NCBI RefSeq assembly: GCF_015160855.1
Contig: NZ_CP063373.1
Location: 5,766,001-5,830,000 of the forward strand
DNA length: 64,000 bases
Source of the DNA: Streptomyces ferrugineus
GTDB taxonomy: Bacteria; Actinomycetota; Actinomycetes; Streptomycetales; Streptomycetaceae
Reading direction: 5' to 3'
This document shows, one piece after another, positions 63,016-64,000 of the stretch; position 1 is the stretch's first letter, and every line of letters begins with the position of its first letter. A model generated the notes under the pieces. It was not told the DNA's origin. It saw only the letters and a list, made by a program, of their open reading frames with translations, and ran no database searches. Made by a program: the position numbers and the translations under genes.

Positions 63016-63818
63016 CCACCGTGCCGGTCCCCCATCGCGTGGTCGCCCGCCGGACGGAGACCGCGGACACGGTCACGCTGTGCCTGGAACCGGTGGCCGC
63101 GGCGCTGCCCGACTTCGCGCCGGGACAGTTCGCGATGGTGCACTCCTTCGGCCGGGGCGAGATCCCGGTCTCGGTGAGCTCCGTCCAGGCCACGGGCGGC
63201 CTGGCGCACACCGTCCGCTCCGTGGGCGCCGTCTCCGAAGGGCTGTGCGCCACGCGGGTCGGCGATGTCGTCGGGATCCGCGGCCCCTACGGCAACAGCT
63301 GGGAACTGCGGCGGGCGCGCGGCAGTGACGTGCTGATCGTGGCCGGCGGCATCGGCCTCGCCCCGCTGCGGCCGTTGGTCCTCGGCGCGCTGGCCGAGCC
63401 GGAGGCATACCGCCGCGTCAACGTCCTCGTCGGGGCCCGCACCCCGGACGACCTGATCGGCCGCCGGGAGGTGGAGAGCTGGCCCACCGCCTTCACCGGG
63501 ATGACGGTCGACCAGCCCGCTCCCGGCTGGCGCGGGGACGTCGGCGTGGTCACCCAGCTCCTGGGGCGGGCGCTCTTCGACCCCGGCTCCACCTGGGCGT
63601 TCGTCTGCGGGCCCGAGCCCATGATCCGGGCCGCCGCCCGCGAACTCGTCCAGCGCGGTGTCCCGCACGACCGTGTCCGCGTGTCGCTGGAGCGCAACAT
63701 GCGCTGCGCGACGGGGCACTGCGGGCACTGCCAGCTCGGCCCGCTGCTGCTGTGCCAGGCGGGGCCCGTGGTGACCTGGGCGCAGGCCGAACCCCTGCTG
63801 TCGGTAAGGGAGTTGTGA
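63012..63818 (+). CDS. hydG: Group 3b hydrogenase gamma subunit (FAD/NAD(P)-binding, HydG-like)
   Basis: 268 residues, 4-base overlap with the preceding gene. Ferredoxin-reductase fold: [22 protein letters not shown] for [14 protein letters not shown](P) loop [23 protein letters not shown], and a C-terminal 2Fe-2S site CATGHCGHC...LLLC as in dihydroorotate dehydrogenase electron-transfer subunits. It exchanges electrons with NAD(P)H. Small subunit gene begins 1 base later. Confidence 0.93.
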   Translation: MTTVPVPHRVVARRTETADTVTLCLEPVAAALPDFAPGQFAMVHSFGRGEIPVSVSSVQATGGLAHTVRSVGAVSEGLCATRVGDVVGIRGPYGNSWELRRARGSDVLIVAGGIGLAPLRPLVLGALAEPEAYRRVNVLVGARTPDDLIGRREVESWPTAFTGMTVDQPAPGWRGDVGVVTQLLGRALFDPGSTWAFVCGPEPMIRAAARELVQRGVPHDRVRVSLERNMRCATGHCGHCQLGPLLLCQAGPVVTWAQAEPLLSVREL

Positions 63819-63819
63819 G

Positions 63820-64000
63820 ATGGCCCCCACACTCGCCGTGTTCAAACTGGCCTCCTGCGACGGCTGCCAGCTCACCCTGCTGGACTGTGAGGACGAACTC
63901 CTGGCGCTGACGGGCGTGGTGGAGATCGCCCACTTCCTGGAGGCGACCAGCGCGGTGGCGCCCGGACCGTACGACCTGTCCCTCGTCGAGGGCTCGGTCA
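63820..64000 (+). CDS. Group 3b [NiFe]-hydrogenase small subunit (delta), cut by the window end
   Basis: First 60 codons only. [28 protein letters not shown] contains the CxxC motif (SCDGCQ) that ligates the proximal 4Fe-4S cluster in group 3 small subunits. No Tat signal, so the enzyme is cytoplasmic. The large subunit should follow immediately to the right. Confidence 0.92.
   Translation, partial: MAPTLAVFKLASCDGCQLTLLDCEDELLALTGVVEIAHFLEATSAVAPGPYDLSLVEGSV

Overview
The window is GC-rich throughout, with strong third-position GC bias, GTG starts, short intergenic gaps and overlapping ATGA/GTGA junctions. Gene content (sesquiterpene synthase with P450, LAL regulator, MmyB-type regulator, DUF6479 protein, TPR Ser/Thr kinase, qcrB/ctaD/ctaF paralogues, several universal stress proteins, group 3b-type hydrogenase) points to a Streptomyces chromosome or a close relative, probably an accessory/arm region. 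No rRNA, tRNA, CRISPR array, transposase, integrase or phage gene was seen. About 50 protein genes are supported; the first (thiolase-like) and last (hydrogenase small subunit) are cut by the window edges.

Layout. 1-4951: two thiolase-fold proteins, a tandem DUF35 protein and an enoyl-CoA hydratase, divergent from a FadD19-like acyl-CoA synthetase; from remembered sequences this resembles the mycobacterial cholesterol side-chain locus Rv3515c-Rv3523. 5068-9303: membrane sulfatase/LTA-synthase-like protein, excalibur protein, KhtTU-type K+/H+ antiporter. 9355-16162: an adenylation-carrier-membrane acyltransferase fusion divergent from a ferric-iron ABC transporter (FbpABC type), with an iron box between them. 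16134-20014: alpha/beta hydrolase, paaK behind a PaaR-like operator, a second acyl-CoA synthetase. 20125-28342: secreted Ntn acylase, P450 overlapping a sesquiterpene synthase with an altered metal triad, and a large LAL regulator. 28345-41115: acyl-CoA synthetase plus nitronate monooxygenase pair, secreted serine hydrolase, MmyB-type regulator/SDR pair, and a leftward run copper-storage protein, FadE26-like dehydrogenase, MpaB-like oxygenase, TPR kinase and CrtI-like oxidoreductase. 41240-45610: small proteins and an accessory cytochrome b / cytochrome oxidase set. 45676-57923: energy and stress genes (PPK2, three universal stress proteins, GH65 phosphorylase with beta-phosphoglucomutase, PPDK), plus an EamA transporter and a secreted EEP hydrolase. 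58229-64000: hydrogenase protease, hypF, hypC and the start of a group 3b [NiFe]-hydrogenase operon.

How the parts fit. Two KstR-like motifs (TnnAACnnGTTnnA) lie before the FadD19/EchA19-like pair and before the FadE26-like gene, and a second palindrome (CTGA-N7-TCAG-N-TTTC) is shared by the first acyl-CoA locus and the monooxygenase operon, so these separated acyl-CoA genes may form one regulon. The right half reads like a low-oxygen/dormancy block: DosR/OsdR-like 14-mers precede a universal stress protein pair and both hydrogenase transcription units, beside PPK2, PPDK and an alternative respiratory branch. The most novel-looking item is the iron-linked single-chain adenylation-carrier-acyltransferase protein, which resembles a fused Dlt system. 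All functional calls come from reading motifs and remembered family members; no database search was run.
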